Origin: an uncultured Eubacteriales bacterium
Lineage (GTDB): Bacteria > Bacillota > Clostridia > Christensenellales > CAG-138
Direction of reading: 5' to 3'
Length of the DNA: 15,872 nt
Assembly: GCA_900544965.1 (NCBI GenBank)
Contig: UQXE01000037.1
Coordinates: forward strand, 1-15,872
Made by a program: the position numbers and the translations under genes
Notes under the pieces: generated by a model
What the model saw: only the letters and a program-made list of their open reading frames with translations
Database searches by the model: none
Told to the model about the DNA's origin: nothing
Part shown: in pieces, positions 1-7,025 of the stretch
Numbering within the stretch: position 1 is the first letter of the stretch
Layout of the letters: every line of letters begins with the position of its first letter

Positions 1-55
1 AATATGGCCTGATAGCCGCTTGCGGCCGAAGGCCGTGTTTTGCGGGTTAAGCTCG
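1..55 (+). repeat. Structured intergenic repeat, left copy (cut by window edge)
   Basis: This 55-base stretch matches 15817-15871 at 43 of 55 positions without gaps and in the same orientation. It can fold as an outer stem (1-9 with 31-39, using two G-U pairs) enclosing a perfect 5-bp hairpin (15-19 with 22-26, loop TT). Differences between the two copies include two compensatory changes (C17-G24 to T-A, and C9-G31 to T-A), while two other pairs are lost in the right copy. The right copy extends the outer stem upstream, so this copy probably starts before the window. Function is unknown; it looks like a dispersed, RNA-like or palindromic repeat family. Confidence 0.65.
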
Positions 56-101
56 TTTAGCGCTTGTACAGCAAGCACTAAACGAAAGGCCTCATGGCCT
101 T
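53..101 (+). repeat. Two consecutive hairpins
   Basis: The first inverted repeat pairs TCGTTTAG (53-60) with CTAAACGA (78-85). After one C/A mismatch it continues as GCTTG (62-66) with CAAGC (72-76) around a 5-base loop. Directly after it, AAGGCC (86-91) pairs with GGCCTT (96-101) around TCAT. Together with the preceding repeat and the following palindrome they form an almost unbroken run of inverted repeats. No coding potential was seen. They may be the end of an upstream transcript or part of the repeat element. Confidence 0.55.
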
Positions 102-104
102 ATA

Positions 105-136
105 AGGAATATCGATATTAGAATATCGATATTCCT
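105..136. repeat. Tandem palindrome, possible operator or terminator
   Basis: AGGAATATCGATATT (105-119) and its exact complement (122-136) form a 15-bp inverted repeat separated by only AG. Each arm contains the 12-bp palindrome AATATCGATATT (108-119 and 122-133), so the site is also a direct duplication with centres 14 bp apart. The tract CTCTTTTATATTT follows, which would suit a terminator of an upstream gene. The AT-rich stem and 2-base spacer, and its place about 10 bp before a candidate -35 box, also fit a protein-binding site. Neither reading is proven. Confidence 0.45.
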
Positions 137-145
137 CTTTTATAT

Positions 146-174
146 TTCACATTGCCGTGCGGGAAGGCTAAGAT
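146..174 (+). promoter_or_regulatory. Candidate sigma-70-type promoter for the adh gene
   Basis: TTCACA (146-151, five of six matches to TTGACA) is 17 bp from TAAGAT (169-174, four of six matches to TATAAT). Transcription would start near 181 and leave a leader of about 65 bases before the start codon at 247. The sequence just after the -10 box (GGTGAACAAAG, 178-188) resembles one half of a Rex operator (TTAACAA), but the other half is missing. It could be the promoter of the adh gene alone, or of the whole cluster if the hairpin at 1443 is read through. Confidence 0.35.
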
Positions 175-246
175 AATGGTGAACAAAGCCCAATGAAAAA
201 AACGAGCTTTGCGCCGATATTATAATTAAGCCAGGAGGATAAAAAT

Positions 247-1428
247 ATGGCACGGTTTACATTACCAAGGGATTTATATTATGGAAGAGGCTCAATGGAA
301 GTGCTGAAAACCCTTAAAGGAAAAAGGGCGTTCATCGTCGTTGGCGGCGGATCCATGAAGCGGTTCGGTTTTCTTGACAAGGCCATTGGTTATCTGAAGG
401 AAGCGGGCATGGAGGTTAAGCTGTTTGAAAACGTGGAGCCCGACCCCTCCGTAGAAACGGTTATGCGAGGCGCCGAGGCTATGCGTGAATTCGGCCCGGA
501 CTGGATAATCTCCATGGGCGGTGGTTCGCCCATAGACGCGGCGAAGGCTATGTGGGCTTTCTACGAGTATCCCGACGTCACGTTCGAGCAGCTCATTACC
601 CCGTTCAGCTTCCCAGAGCTCAGGCAGAAGGCAAAATTCCTAGCAATCCCGTCGACGTCGGGCACTGCCACCGAGGTAACGGCGTTCTCAGTAATTACAG
701 ATTATGATAAGGGTATAAAGTATCCGCTCGCCGATTTCAATATTACGCCGGATATAGCGATTGTTGATCCCGAGCTTGCGGAAACCATGCCTCAGAAGCT
801 TACCGCCCACACCGGCATGGACGCCCTGACCCACGCGATAGAGGCGTATGTATCCACCCTCAACGGCCCGTTTACAGACCCGCTTGCGCTCAAGGCGATA
901 AGCATGGTATTTGAATACCTGCCCGCGTCATACACTGGGGATATGGCCGCAAGGGAGCAGATGCACTACGCTCAGTGTCTGGCGGGAATGGCGTTTTCAA
1001 ACGCGCTTTTGGGCATCGTCCACTCCATGGCGCACAAAACGGGCGCCGCGTTCTCAACCGGGCATATCCCGCATGGCTGCGCCAACGCGATCTATCTGCC
1101 CTACGTTATAAAATATAACGCAAAGGACGCCGCGGCCAGGGCCCGCTATGCCGACATCGCGAGGTTCGCGGGCATTGCCGGAAATACCGAGGATGAACTG
1201 GTGCTGGCGCTGTGCGGCAAGATTGAGGAATATAATAAAATGCTGAATATTCCAAGGACGCTGAAGGAATTTGGCATAGATGAGACCGAATTCAAGGAAA
1301 AGATCGCGAGGATTGCCGAACTCGCGGTGGGCGACGCGTGCACGGGTTCGAATCCGAGAGCGATTACGCCGGATATAATGGAAAGGCTCTTCACCTGCAT
1401 CTATTATGGCCAAGACGTTGACTTCTAA
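247..1428 (+). CDS. Iron-containing alcohol dehydrogenase
   Basis: This 393-residue protein is a full-length group III (iron-dependent) alcohol dehydrogenase, a cytosolic NAD(P)H enzyme that interconverts aldehydes or ketones and alcohols. The nucleotide-binding GGGS loop is at residues 91-94, followed by DAAK. The likely metal ligands are D192 and H196 (motif GMDALTH), H259 (in HSMAH) and H276 (in PHG). The start is supported by AGGAGG at 233-238, 8 bases before ATG. It closely resembles the C-terminal half of the AdhE at 4408-7023 (shared IKYPLAD/VKYPLAD, HSMAHK and ACTGSNPR/QCTGANPR blocks), so it is probably a paralogue lacking the aldehyde dehydrogenase half. It is separated from the following operon by 71 bases containing a hairpin. 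Ethanol or butanol formation is likely; the substrate cannot be read from sequence. Confidence 0.93.
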   Translation: MARFTLPRDLYYGRGSMEVLKTLKGKRAFIVVGGGSMKRFGFLDKAIGYLKEAGMEVKLFENVEPDPSVETVMRGAEAMREFGPDWIISMGGGSPIDAAKAMWAFYEYPDVTFEQLITPFSFPELRQKAKFLAIPSTSGTATEVTAFSVITDYDKGIKYPLADFNITPDIAIVDPELAETMPQKLTAHTGMDALTHAIEAYVSTLNGPFTDPLALKAISMVFEYLPASYTGDMAAREQMHYAQCLAGMAFSNALLGIVHSMAHKTGAAFSTGHIPHGCANAIYLPYVIKYNAKDAAARARYADIARFAGIAGNTEDELVLALCGKIEEYNKMLNIPRTLKEFGIDETEFKEKIARIAELAVGDACTGSNPRAITPDIMERLFTCIYYGQDVDF

Positions 1429-1442
1429 GCTATAATAAATTC

Positions 1443-1473
1443 ATGGCTGCCGCTCTTTGATGGCGGCGGCCAT
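1443..1473 (+). terminator. Hairpin between adh and nfnA, weak terminator or attenuator
   Basis: ATGGCTGCCGC (1443-1453) pairs with GCGGCGGCCAT (1463-1473) in an 11-bp GC-rich stem with one G-U pair and a 9-base loop. It is followed by CTTTAAT, a short T run that suggests inefficient termination. Only 26 bases separate it from the nfnA start codon, so it may let part of the transcription from the adh promoter continue into the operon. Confidence 0.55.
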
Positions 1474-1499
1474 CTTTAATAAAAAGAGGAGCGATAATT

Positions 1500-2342
1500 A
1501 TGTACAAAATTATCAGAAAAAGATCCTTGAACCCAACCGTAACCCTGATGGAGATATACGCTCCCCTGGTCGCTAAAAAGGCGGAGCCAGGTCAGTTTAT
1601 AATCCTTCGCGCCGAGGAAAATGGTGAGCGCATCCCCCTGACCGTGGCGGATTATGACAGGGAGAAGGGAACCATAACGATTATATTCCAGATTGTCGGC
1701 GCGACTACGGAAAAGCTGAACCATCTTGAAGAGGGCGATTCGGTATGCGACTTCGCGGGCCCGCTTGGCAGGGCTACCGAAATCGATGGATTGAAGAAGG
1801 TAGCCGTCGTCGGAGGGGGCGTTGGCTGCGCGATAGCCTATCCCGTGGCAAAGAAGCTGCACGCGGAGGGCGCCGAGGTCCATTCCGTAGCGGGGTTCAG
1901 AAGCAGGGACCTAGTCATACTTGAGGACGAGTTCAGGGCTGTGAGCGACAGGCTTGAGATGATGACCGACGACGGGAGCCACGGAAAAAAGGGCCTTGTC
2001 ACCGACGCGCTTAAGGAGCTCATCGAGTCGGGTGAAAAGTATGACGCTGTCATCACAATAGGCCCCCTGATCATGATGAAATTCGTTTGCAGGCTGACAA
2101 AGGAGTACGGCATAAAGACCATAGCCAGCATGAACCCTATAATGATCGACGGCACGGGTATGTGCGGCTGCTGCCGGCTCACCGTAGGCGGCGAAACCAG
2201 GTTTGCGTGCGTCGACGGGCCGGATTTTGACGGCCACGAGATAGATTTTGACGAGGCGATAGCGCGTTCTTCCATGTATAAGCCCTTTGAGAGGGCCGCG
2301 CACGAGGAAGCGTGCAACCTGTACCGTATGGAGGTGAAATGA
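1500..2342 (+). CDS. nfnA: NfnA-like ferredoxin:NADP+ oxidoreductase alpha subunit
   Basis: This 280-residue protein belongs to the FAD/NAD(H)-binding family of PyrK, sulfide dehydrogenase and NfnA. The N-terminal beta-barrel carries the flavin-binding RIPLTVAD (44-51), and a Rossmann-like NAD(H) domain starts at VAVVGGGVG (101-109). The C-terminal [2Fe-2S] site shows C222, C225 and C237 plus D217; in characterised NfnA proteins an Asp takes the place of one cysteine ligand. In the NfnAB complex this subunit oxidises NADH and passes electrons to ferredoxin and, via NfnB, to NADP+. The partner gene starts one base after the stop codon. AGAGGAG (1485-1491) serves as ribosome binding site. A role in dihydroorotate or sulfide metabolism is less likely because no pyrD is nearby and NfnB follows. 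Confidence 0.9.
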   Translation: MYKIIRKRSLNPTVTLMEIYAPLVAKKAEPGQFIILRAEENGERIPLTVADYDREKGTITIIFQIVGATTEKLNHLEEGDSVCDFAGPLGRATEIDGLKKVAVVGGGVGCAIAYPVAKKLHAEGAEVHSVAGFRSRDLVILEDEFRAVSDRLEMMTDDGSHGKKGLVTDALKELIESGEKYDAVITIGPLIMMKFVCRLTKEYGIKTIASMNPIMIDGTGMCGCCRLTVGGETRFACVDGPDFDGHEIDFDEAIARSSMYKPFERAAHEEACNLYRMEVK

Positions 2343-2343
2343 G

Positions 2344-3741
2344 ATGGCCAACATGTCCATGAAGAAAAACGGGATGCCCGAACAGGAGCCTGACGTAAGG
2401 AACAAGAATTTCAGCGAGGTCGCCCTCGGGTATACGGAGGAGCAGGCGGTTGACGAGGCGAAGCGCTGTCTCAACTGTAAGAACAAGCCGTGCGTGGGCG
2501 GCTGTCCGGTACACATCGACATACCGTCGTTTATAAAGGAGATGGCCGAGGGCCGCTTTGAGGAGGCGTATTCCGTCATATCAAAATCCAGCTCCCTGCC
2601 CGCCGTATGCGGAAGGGTGTGCCCTCAGGAGACGCAGTGCGAACAGCGCTGCGTGCGGGGGCTTAAGGGCGAGCCGGTGGGCATAGGCCGGCTTGAGCGC
2701 TTTGCGGCGGATTACCACAACAAAAACAGCGGTGAAAAGCCGAAGCGGCCGGAGCCAAACGGCCATAAGGTAGCAATAATCGGCTCGGGGCCGTCGGGCC
2801 TTACCTGCGCTGGCGACCTGGCCAAAAGGGGTTATGACGTTACCGTGTTCGAGGCGCTGCACCTTGCGGGCGGGGTGCTTGAATACGGAATTCCGGAGTT
2901 CAGGCTTCCAAAGGCAATAGTGCAGAAGGAAATAGATACGCTCAGGGATTTGGGCGTTAAGATTGAAACCAATATGGTCGTAGGCAAGGTGATAACCATC
3001 GACGAGCTTATGGATGAGCAGGGGTTTGAGGCCGTATTCATCGGCTCTGGGGCGGGGCTTCCCAGGTTTATGAACATACCAGGGGAAAACCTAAAGGGCG
3101 TATATTCGGCAAACGAGTTTTTAACGCGCGTAAACCTTATGAAGGCCTATCTGCCGGGCAGCGCTACGCCCATACAGCACGCAAAGCGCGTGGCTGTGGT
3201 AGGCGGCGGCAACGTGGCGATGGATGCGGCCCGCTGCGCCAAGAGGCTGGGCGCTGAAGCGGTGTACATTGTCTATAGAAGGTCGCTTGAGGAGCTTCCC
3301 GCCAGAAAGGAAGAGGTTGAGCACGCTATGCAGGAGGGGATAATCTTCAAGCTGCTCAATAACCCCGTAGAGATTCTTGGCGATGAAAGCGGATTTGTAA
3401 AGGGTATGACCTGCGTGGAGATGGAGCTGGGCGAGCCGGACGAATCCGGCAGGCGCAGGCCGGTCCCGCGCAAGGGTTCTGAATTTACCATGGAGCTTGA
3501 CTGCGTAATAATGGCGATAGGCACTTCGCCCAACCCGCTCATTAAATCCACCACACAGGGGCTTGAAACGAAGAGGTGGGGCGGAATAGTAGCCGACGAA
3601 TCCACCGGCCTTACATCCCGCGAGGGCGTATATGCCGGAGGCGACGCCGTAACCGGAGCCGCCACAGTTATACTTGCCATGGGAGCGGGAAAGGCTTCCG
3701 CGTCGGCCATCGACGAATACATAAAGAGCAAAGGAGAATAG
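2344..3741 (+). CDS. nfnB: NfnB-like NADP-dependent oxidoreductase beta subunit (GltA/GltD type)
   Basis: This 465-residue flavoprotein is of the small glutamate synthase subunit type. The N-terminal region binds two [4Fe-4S] clusters (C42, C45, C50, C54 and C89, C93, C99, C103). It is followed by an FAD-binding GSGPSG (147-152), an NADP-binding GGGNVAMD (287-294) and the FAD-contacting GGD (432-434). With NfnA it should form the electron-bifurcating transhydrogenase: NADH + 2 reduced ferredoxin + 2 NADP+ + H+ to NAD+ + 2 oxidised ferredoxin + 2 NADPH. The ribosome binding site GGAGGTGA (2330-2337) lies within the end of nfnA, so the two genes are probably translationally coupled. Databases often call such proteins homotetrameric glutamate synthase; the adjacent nfnA makes the Nfn reading stronger. 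Confidence 0.9.
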   Translation: MANMSMKKNGMPEQEPDVRNKNFSEVALGYTEEQAVDEAKRCLNCKNKPCVGGCPVHIDIPSFIKEMAEGRFEEAYSVISKSSSLPAVCGRVCPQETQCEQRCVRGLKGEPVGIGRLERFAADYHNKNSGEKPKRPEPNGHKVAIIGSGPSGLTCAGDLAKRGYDVTVFEALHLAGGVLEYGIPEFRLPKAIVQKEIDTLRDLGVKIETNMVVGKVITIDELMDEQGFEAVFIGSGAGLPRFMNIPGENLKGVYSANEFLTRVNLMKAYLPGSATPIQHAKRVAVVGGGNVAMDAARCAKRLGAEAVYIVYRRSLEELPARKEEVEHAMQEGIIFKLLNNPVEILGDESGFVKGMTCVEMELGEPDESGRRRPVPRKGSEFTMELDCVIMAIGTSPNPLIKSTTQGLETKRWGGIVADESTGLTSREGVYAGGDAVTGAATVILAMGAGKASASAIDEYIKSKGE

Positions 3742-3744
3742 GCG

Positions 3745-4380
3745 ATGGACAGCAGGCCGGTTTCAAAGCAGACGCTGCAGAGGCTGCCGTTGTATCTAAG
3801 CTATTTAAGGTCCGCGGCCAAGGACGGCGCCTCAAACATATCCGCTACCGCGATAGCGGACGCGCTGGGCTTAAACGACGTTCAGGTCAGAAAGGACCTG
3901 GCCTCGGTAAGTTCGGGAGGCAGGCCCAAGGTCGGGTACGTTACAGGCAGCCTGATTTCGGATATAGAGCGGTTCCTTGGCTATGGCAACTCGGACGCGG
4001 CGGTCATAGTCGGAGCGGGCAACCTGGGCCGCGCCCTTTTGTCCTACGACGGCTTTGAGGAATACGGCCTGAACATCATAGCCGCTTTTGATTCCAATGA
4101 GGACGTGGCGGGAACCTTGATAAACGGCAAGCCCGTGATGCCGGCAAAGCGCCTGGGCGAACTTTGCCGCCGGATGAACGTGAAGATAGGCATAATCGCG
4201 GTGCCGGCGCAAAGCGCCCAGGGAGTATGCGACACGCTGGTTGAAAACGGGGTGCTCGCGATACTGAATTTTGCGCCCACGCACCTCAGGGTTCCTGAAA
4301 ACGTGCTTGTACAGGATGAAAACATGGCAATTTCCCTTGCGCTGCTTTCAAAGCATCTTAACGAAAGGCTTCATGATTAA
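3745..4380 (+). CDS. rex: Redox-sensing transcriptional repressor Rex
   Basis: This 211-residue protein has the Rex architecture: an N-terminal winged helix (about 1-80, containing DVQVRKDL and the GRPKVGY motif at 59-65) and a Rossmann domain with VGAGNLG (89-95) that binds NADH or NAD+. Rex dimers bind operators when NAD+ is high and release them when NADH accumulates; typical targets are adhE, hydrogenase and butyrate or lactate genes. It lies three bases after nfnB and 27 bases before adhE, so it probably controls this same operon. AAGGAG (3731-3736) precedes the start. No full Rex operator (TTGTTAA-N4-TTAACAA) could be found by eye in the intergenic spaces of this window. Confidence 0.96.
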   Translation: MDSRPVSKQTLQRLPLYLSYLRSAAKDGASNISATAIADALGLNDVQVRKDLASVSSGGRPKVGYVTGSLISDIERFLGYGNSDAAVIVGAGNLGRALLSYDGFEEYGLNIIAAFDSNEDVAGTLINGKPVMPAKRLGELCRRMNVKIGIIAVPAQSAQGVCDTLVENGVLAILNFAPTHLRVPENVLVQDENMAISLALLSKHLNERLHD

Positions 4381-4407
4381 AAATATAATTCTAAGAGGGC
4401 AAAAGAG

Positions 4408-7023
4408 ATGAACACTGTCGCGTATTACGAAACGGTTGACAACATTGAGGCGCTCAGGCGGGCGCTTTGCCGCATTCGCGAAGCACAACGGATATTCTCG
4501 ACATATACCCAGGATCAGGTGGACCGCATATTCCTTGCGGCTGCCGCTGCCGCTAACCGCGAGCGGATACCCCTTGCAAAGCTCGCGGCCGAGGAAACGG
4601 GCATGGGCGTTATGGAGGACAAGGTCATAAAAAACCACTATGCCTCCGAGTATATATATAACGCCTACAAGGATGTGAGGACCTGCGGAGTAATCGAAGA
4701 GGACAGGGAATACGGCATAACGCGGATTGCCGAGCCCATAGGCGTTATCGCCGCGGTAATACCAACCACCAACCCAACGTCTACCGCCATATTCAAAACC
4801 CTTATCGCGCTGAAGACCCGAAACGGGATAATCGTAAGCCCGCATCCGAGGGCGCGCCGCTCCACCATAGCGGCCGCAAAGGTGGTGCTTGAGGCGGCGG
4901 TAAGGGCCGGCGCGCCGGAGGGCATAATCGGCTTTATCGACGTGCCGTCGCTCGAGCTTACAAACGCCGTGATGAAGGAGGCCGACATAATACTCGCAAC
5001 GGGCGGCTTTGGCATGGTAAAGGCCGCGTACTCGTCGGGCAAGCCGGCCATAGGCGTGGGCGCCGGCAATACGCCCGCGATAATCGACGATTCGGCGGAT
5101 ATAACGCTTGCGGTCAACTCCATAATCCACTCAAAGACCTTTGATAACGGAATGATATGCGCGTCGGAACAGTCGGTAATAGCCCTGAGCGGCGTGTATG
5201 ACAGGGTAAAGCGGGAATTCGCCCGGCGCGGCTGTTATTTTCTTGACAAGGACGAAACCGAAAGGGTAAGAAAGACGATCATCATAAACGGCGCGCTCAA
5301 CGCCAAGATCGTAGGCCAGCCGGCCGTCGGGATTGCCAGCCTGGCACGCGTCAGCGTTCCGGAGGGCACGAAGATATTGATCGGCGAGGTTGAAAGCACG
5401 GATATCACCGAGGAATTCGCGCATGAAAAGCTGTCGCCGGTGCTGGCCATGTACAGGGCTGAAAATTTTGAGGACGCTTTGAACAAGGCCGAGCGCCTTA
5501 TAACGGACGGCGGAATAGGCCATACGTCGTCAATTTACCTTAACGAGGTTTTTGAACAGGAAAAGCTAAATGAGTTTGCCAAAAGGATGAAGACCTGCCG
5601 TATACTTGTAAACACCCCCGCGTCCCACGGCGGCATAGGCGACCTTTATAACTTCAAGCTCAGGCCGTCGCTTACGCTGGGATGCGGCTCATGGGGCGGC
5701 AATTCGGTTTCCGATAACGTAGGGGTAAAGCACCTGCTCAATATAAAAACCGTGGCAAAGAGGAGGGAAAATATGCTCTGGTTCCGCGTACCGCAGAAGG
5801 TGTATATGAAGCGCGGCTGCCTGCCCGTGGCGCTTGAGGAGCTAAAGAACAAGAGAAAAAAGGCGTTTATAGTTACGGACGCCTTCCTCTACGAGCACGG
5901 GTATACGAGGGCGGTTACCGACAGGCTGGATGAGATGGGAATCCTCCACACCACGTTTTTCAGGGTTTCCCCGGATCCAACGCTGCAATGCGCCAGAGAG
6001 GGCGCCAGGGCCATGGAGGAGTTTGGCCCCGACTGCATAATAGCCGTGGGCGGCGGATCGGCGATGGACGCGGCAAAGATCATGTGGGTGCTGTACGAGC
6101 ATCCGGAGGCCGACTTTATGGACATGGCAATGCGCTTTGCTGATATAAGAAAGCGCGTGTACGCGTTCCCGAGGATGGGGGAGAAAGCTTATTTCATAGC
6201 CGTGCCGACCACGGCCGGCACGGGTTCGGAGGTAACGCCGTTTGCGGTTATTACCGACGGTGAAACGGGAGTGAAGTATCCCCTTGCCGATTACGAACTC
6301 ATGCCCAATATGGCCGTGATAGACGCCAATATGATGATGAACGCTCCAAAGGGGCTGACGGCGGCGTCGGGCATAGACGCGGCCACGCACGCGCTTGAGG
6401 CGTACGCCTCCATGATGGCCACGGATTATACCGACACCATGGCTCTGCGGGCGCTTAAACTGATATTTGAGCACCTGCCCGGCGCGTATGAAAGCGGCGC
6501 GGGCGACCCGGCGGCCAGGGAGAGGATGGCCGACGCCGCGGCCATGGCGGGCATGGCGTTTGCCAACGCGTTTTTAGGCGTTTGCCATTCAATGGCGCAC
6601 AAGCTGGGCGCGTTTCACCACCTGCCGCACGGCGTGGCAAACGCGCTGCTGATAGAGGAGGTAATGCGCTTCAACGCGGCCGACGCTCCGGTAAAGATGG
6701 GCACGTTCCCGCAATACGGCCATCCGCATACGCTTGAAAGGTACGCCGAAATAGCGGATTATCTCGGGCTTGGCGGCGGCGATAACGCCGAAAAACTCGA
6801 AAGCCTGCTGGGCGCGATAGGCCGATTGAAGGACAGGATAGGGATAAAACGCTCGATTCGCGAATACGGAATTGAGGAATCGGACTTTTTGAGCAGCCTG
6901 GACGAGATGGCCGAGCAGGCGTTTGACGACCAGTGCACCGGGGCCAACCCAAGGTATCCCCTGATAAGCGAGATAAAAACGATGTACTTAAACGCCTATT
7001 ACGGCCCTGATAAGGAGGCATAA
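4408..7023 (+). CDS. adhE: Bifunctional acetaldehyde-CoA/alcohol dehydrogenase AdhE
   Basis: This 871-residue protein converts acetyl-CoA to acetaldehyde and then ethanol, using two NADH. The N-terminal aldehyde dehydrogenase domain (about 1-440) has the catalytic Cys251 in MICASEQSV and a GVGAGNTP motif near 217-223. A linker follows. The C-terminal iron alcohol dehydrogenase domain (about 455-871) has GGGS at 548-551 and the metal ligands D657, H661, H727 and H741, matching the family spacing. Length is normal for AdhE, which forms filaments (spirosomes) in other bacteria. AAGAGGG (4393-4399) is a modest ribosome binding site. It follows rex directly, suggesting NADH-dependent control, and shares an operon with hydrogenase genes, so ethanol and H2 appear to be managed together. 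Confidence 0.97.
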   Translation: MNTVAYYETVDNIEALRRALCRIREAQRIFSTYTQDQVDRIFLAAAAAANRERIPLAKLAAEETGMGVMEDKVIKNHYASEYIYNAYKDVRTCGVIEEDREYGITRIAEPIGVIAAVIPTTNPTSTAIFKTLIALKTRNGIIVSPHPRARRSTIAAAKVVLEAAVRAGAPEGIIGFIDVPSLELTNAVMKEADIILATGGFGMVKAAYSSGKPAIGVGAGNTPAIIDDSADITLAVNSIIHSKTFDNGMICASEQSVIALSGVYDRVKREFARRGCYFLDKDETERVRKTIIINGALNAKIVGQPAVGIASLARVSVPEGTKILIGEVESTDITEEFAHEKLSPVLAMYRAENFEDALNKAERLITDGGIGHTSSIYLNEVFEQEKLNEFAKRMKTCRILVNTPASHGGIGDLYNFKLRPSLTLGCGSWGGNSVSDNVGVKHLLNIKTVAKRRENMLWFRVPQKVYMKRGCLPVALEELKNKRKKAFIVTDAFLYEHGYTRAVTDRLDEMGILHTTFFRVSPDPTLQCAREGARAMEEFGPDCIIAVGGGSAMDAAKIMWVLYEHPEADFMDMAMRFADIRKRVYAFPRMGEKAYFIAVPTTAGTGSEVTPFAVITDGETGVKYPLADYELMPNMAVIDANMMMNAPKGLTAASGIDAATHALEAYASMMATDYTDTMALRALKLIFEHLPGAYESGAGDPAARERMADAAAMAGMAFANAFLGVCHSMAHKLGAFHHLPHGVANALLIEEVMRFNAADAPVKMGTFPQYGHPHTLERYAEIADYLGLGGGDNAEKLESLLGAIGRLKDRIGIKRSIREYGIEESDFLSSLDEMAEQAFDDQCTGANPRYPLISEIKTMYLNAYYGPDKEA

Positions 7024-7025
7024 GC

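Noticed and set aside
1..60. Integron attC site or transposon end
   Set aside because: The repeat has hairpin structure, but no clear attC core (RYYYAAC/GTTRRRY pair) and no integrase or transposase gene was seen; the two copies are direct rather than inverted.
221..226. Perfect TATAAT before the adh gene
   Set aside because: A start about 7 bases downstream would place the transcript's 5' end on the ribosome binding site, and no -35 box stands at a proper distance.
1431..1436. TATAAT between adh and nfnA as an operon promoter
   Set aside because: No acceptable -35 box at 16-18 bp; the nearby TTGACT (1418-1423) is far too close. It remains possible but unsupported.
4384..4389. TATAAT between rex and adhE as a separate adhE promoter
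   Set aside because: There is no matching -35 box, and transcription would begin within the ribosome binding site.
4348..5130. Reverse-strand open frame of about 260 codons opposite adhE
   Set aside because: It overlaps the catalytic aldehyde dehydrogenase part of adhE and its translation is arginine- and tyrosine-rich without any family motif.
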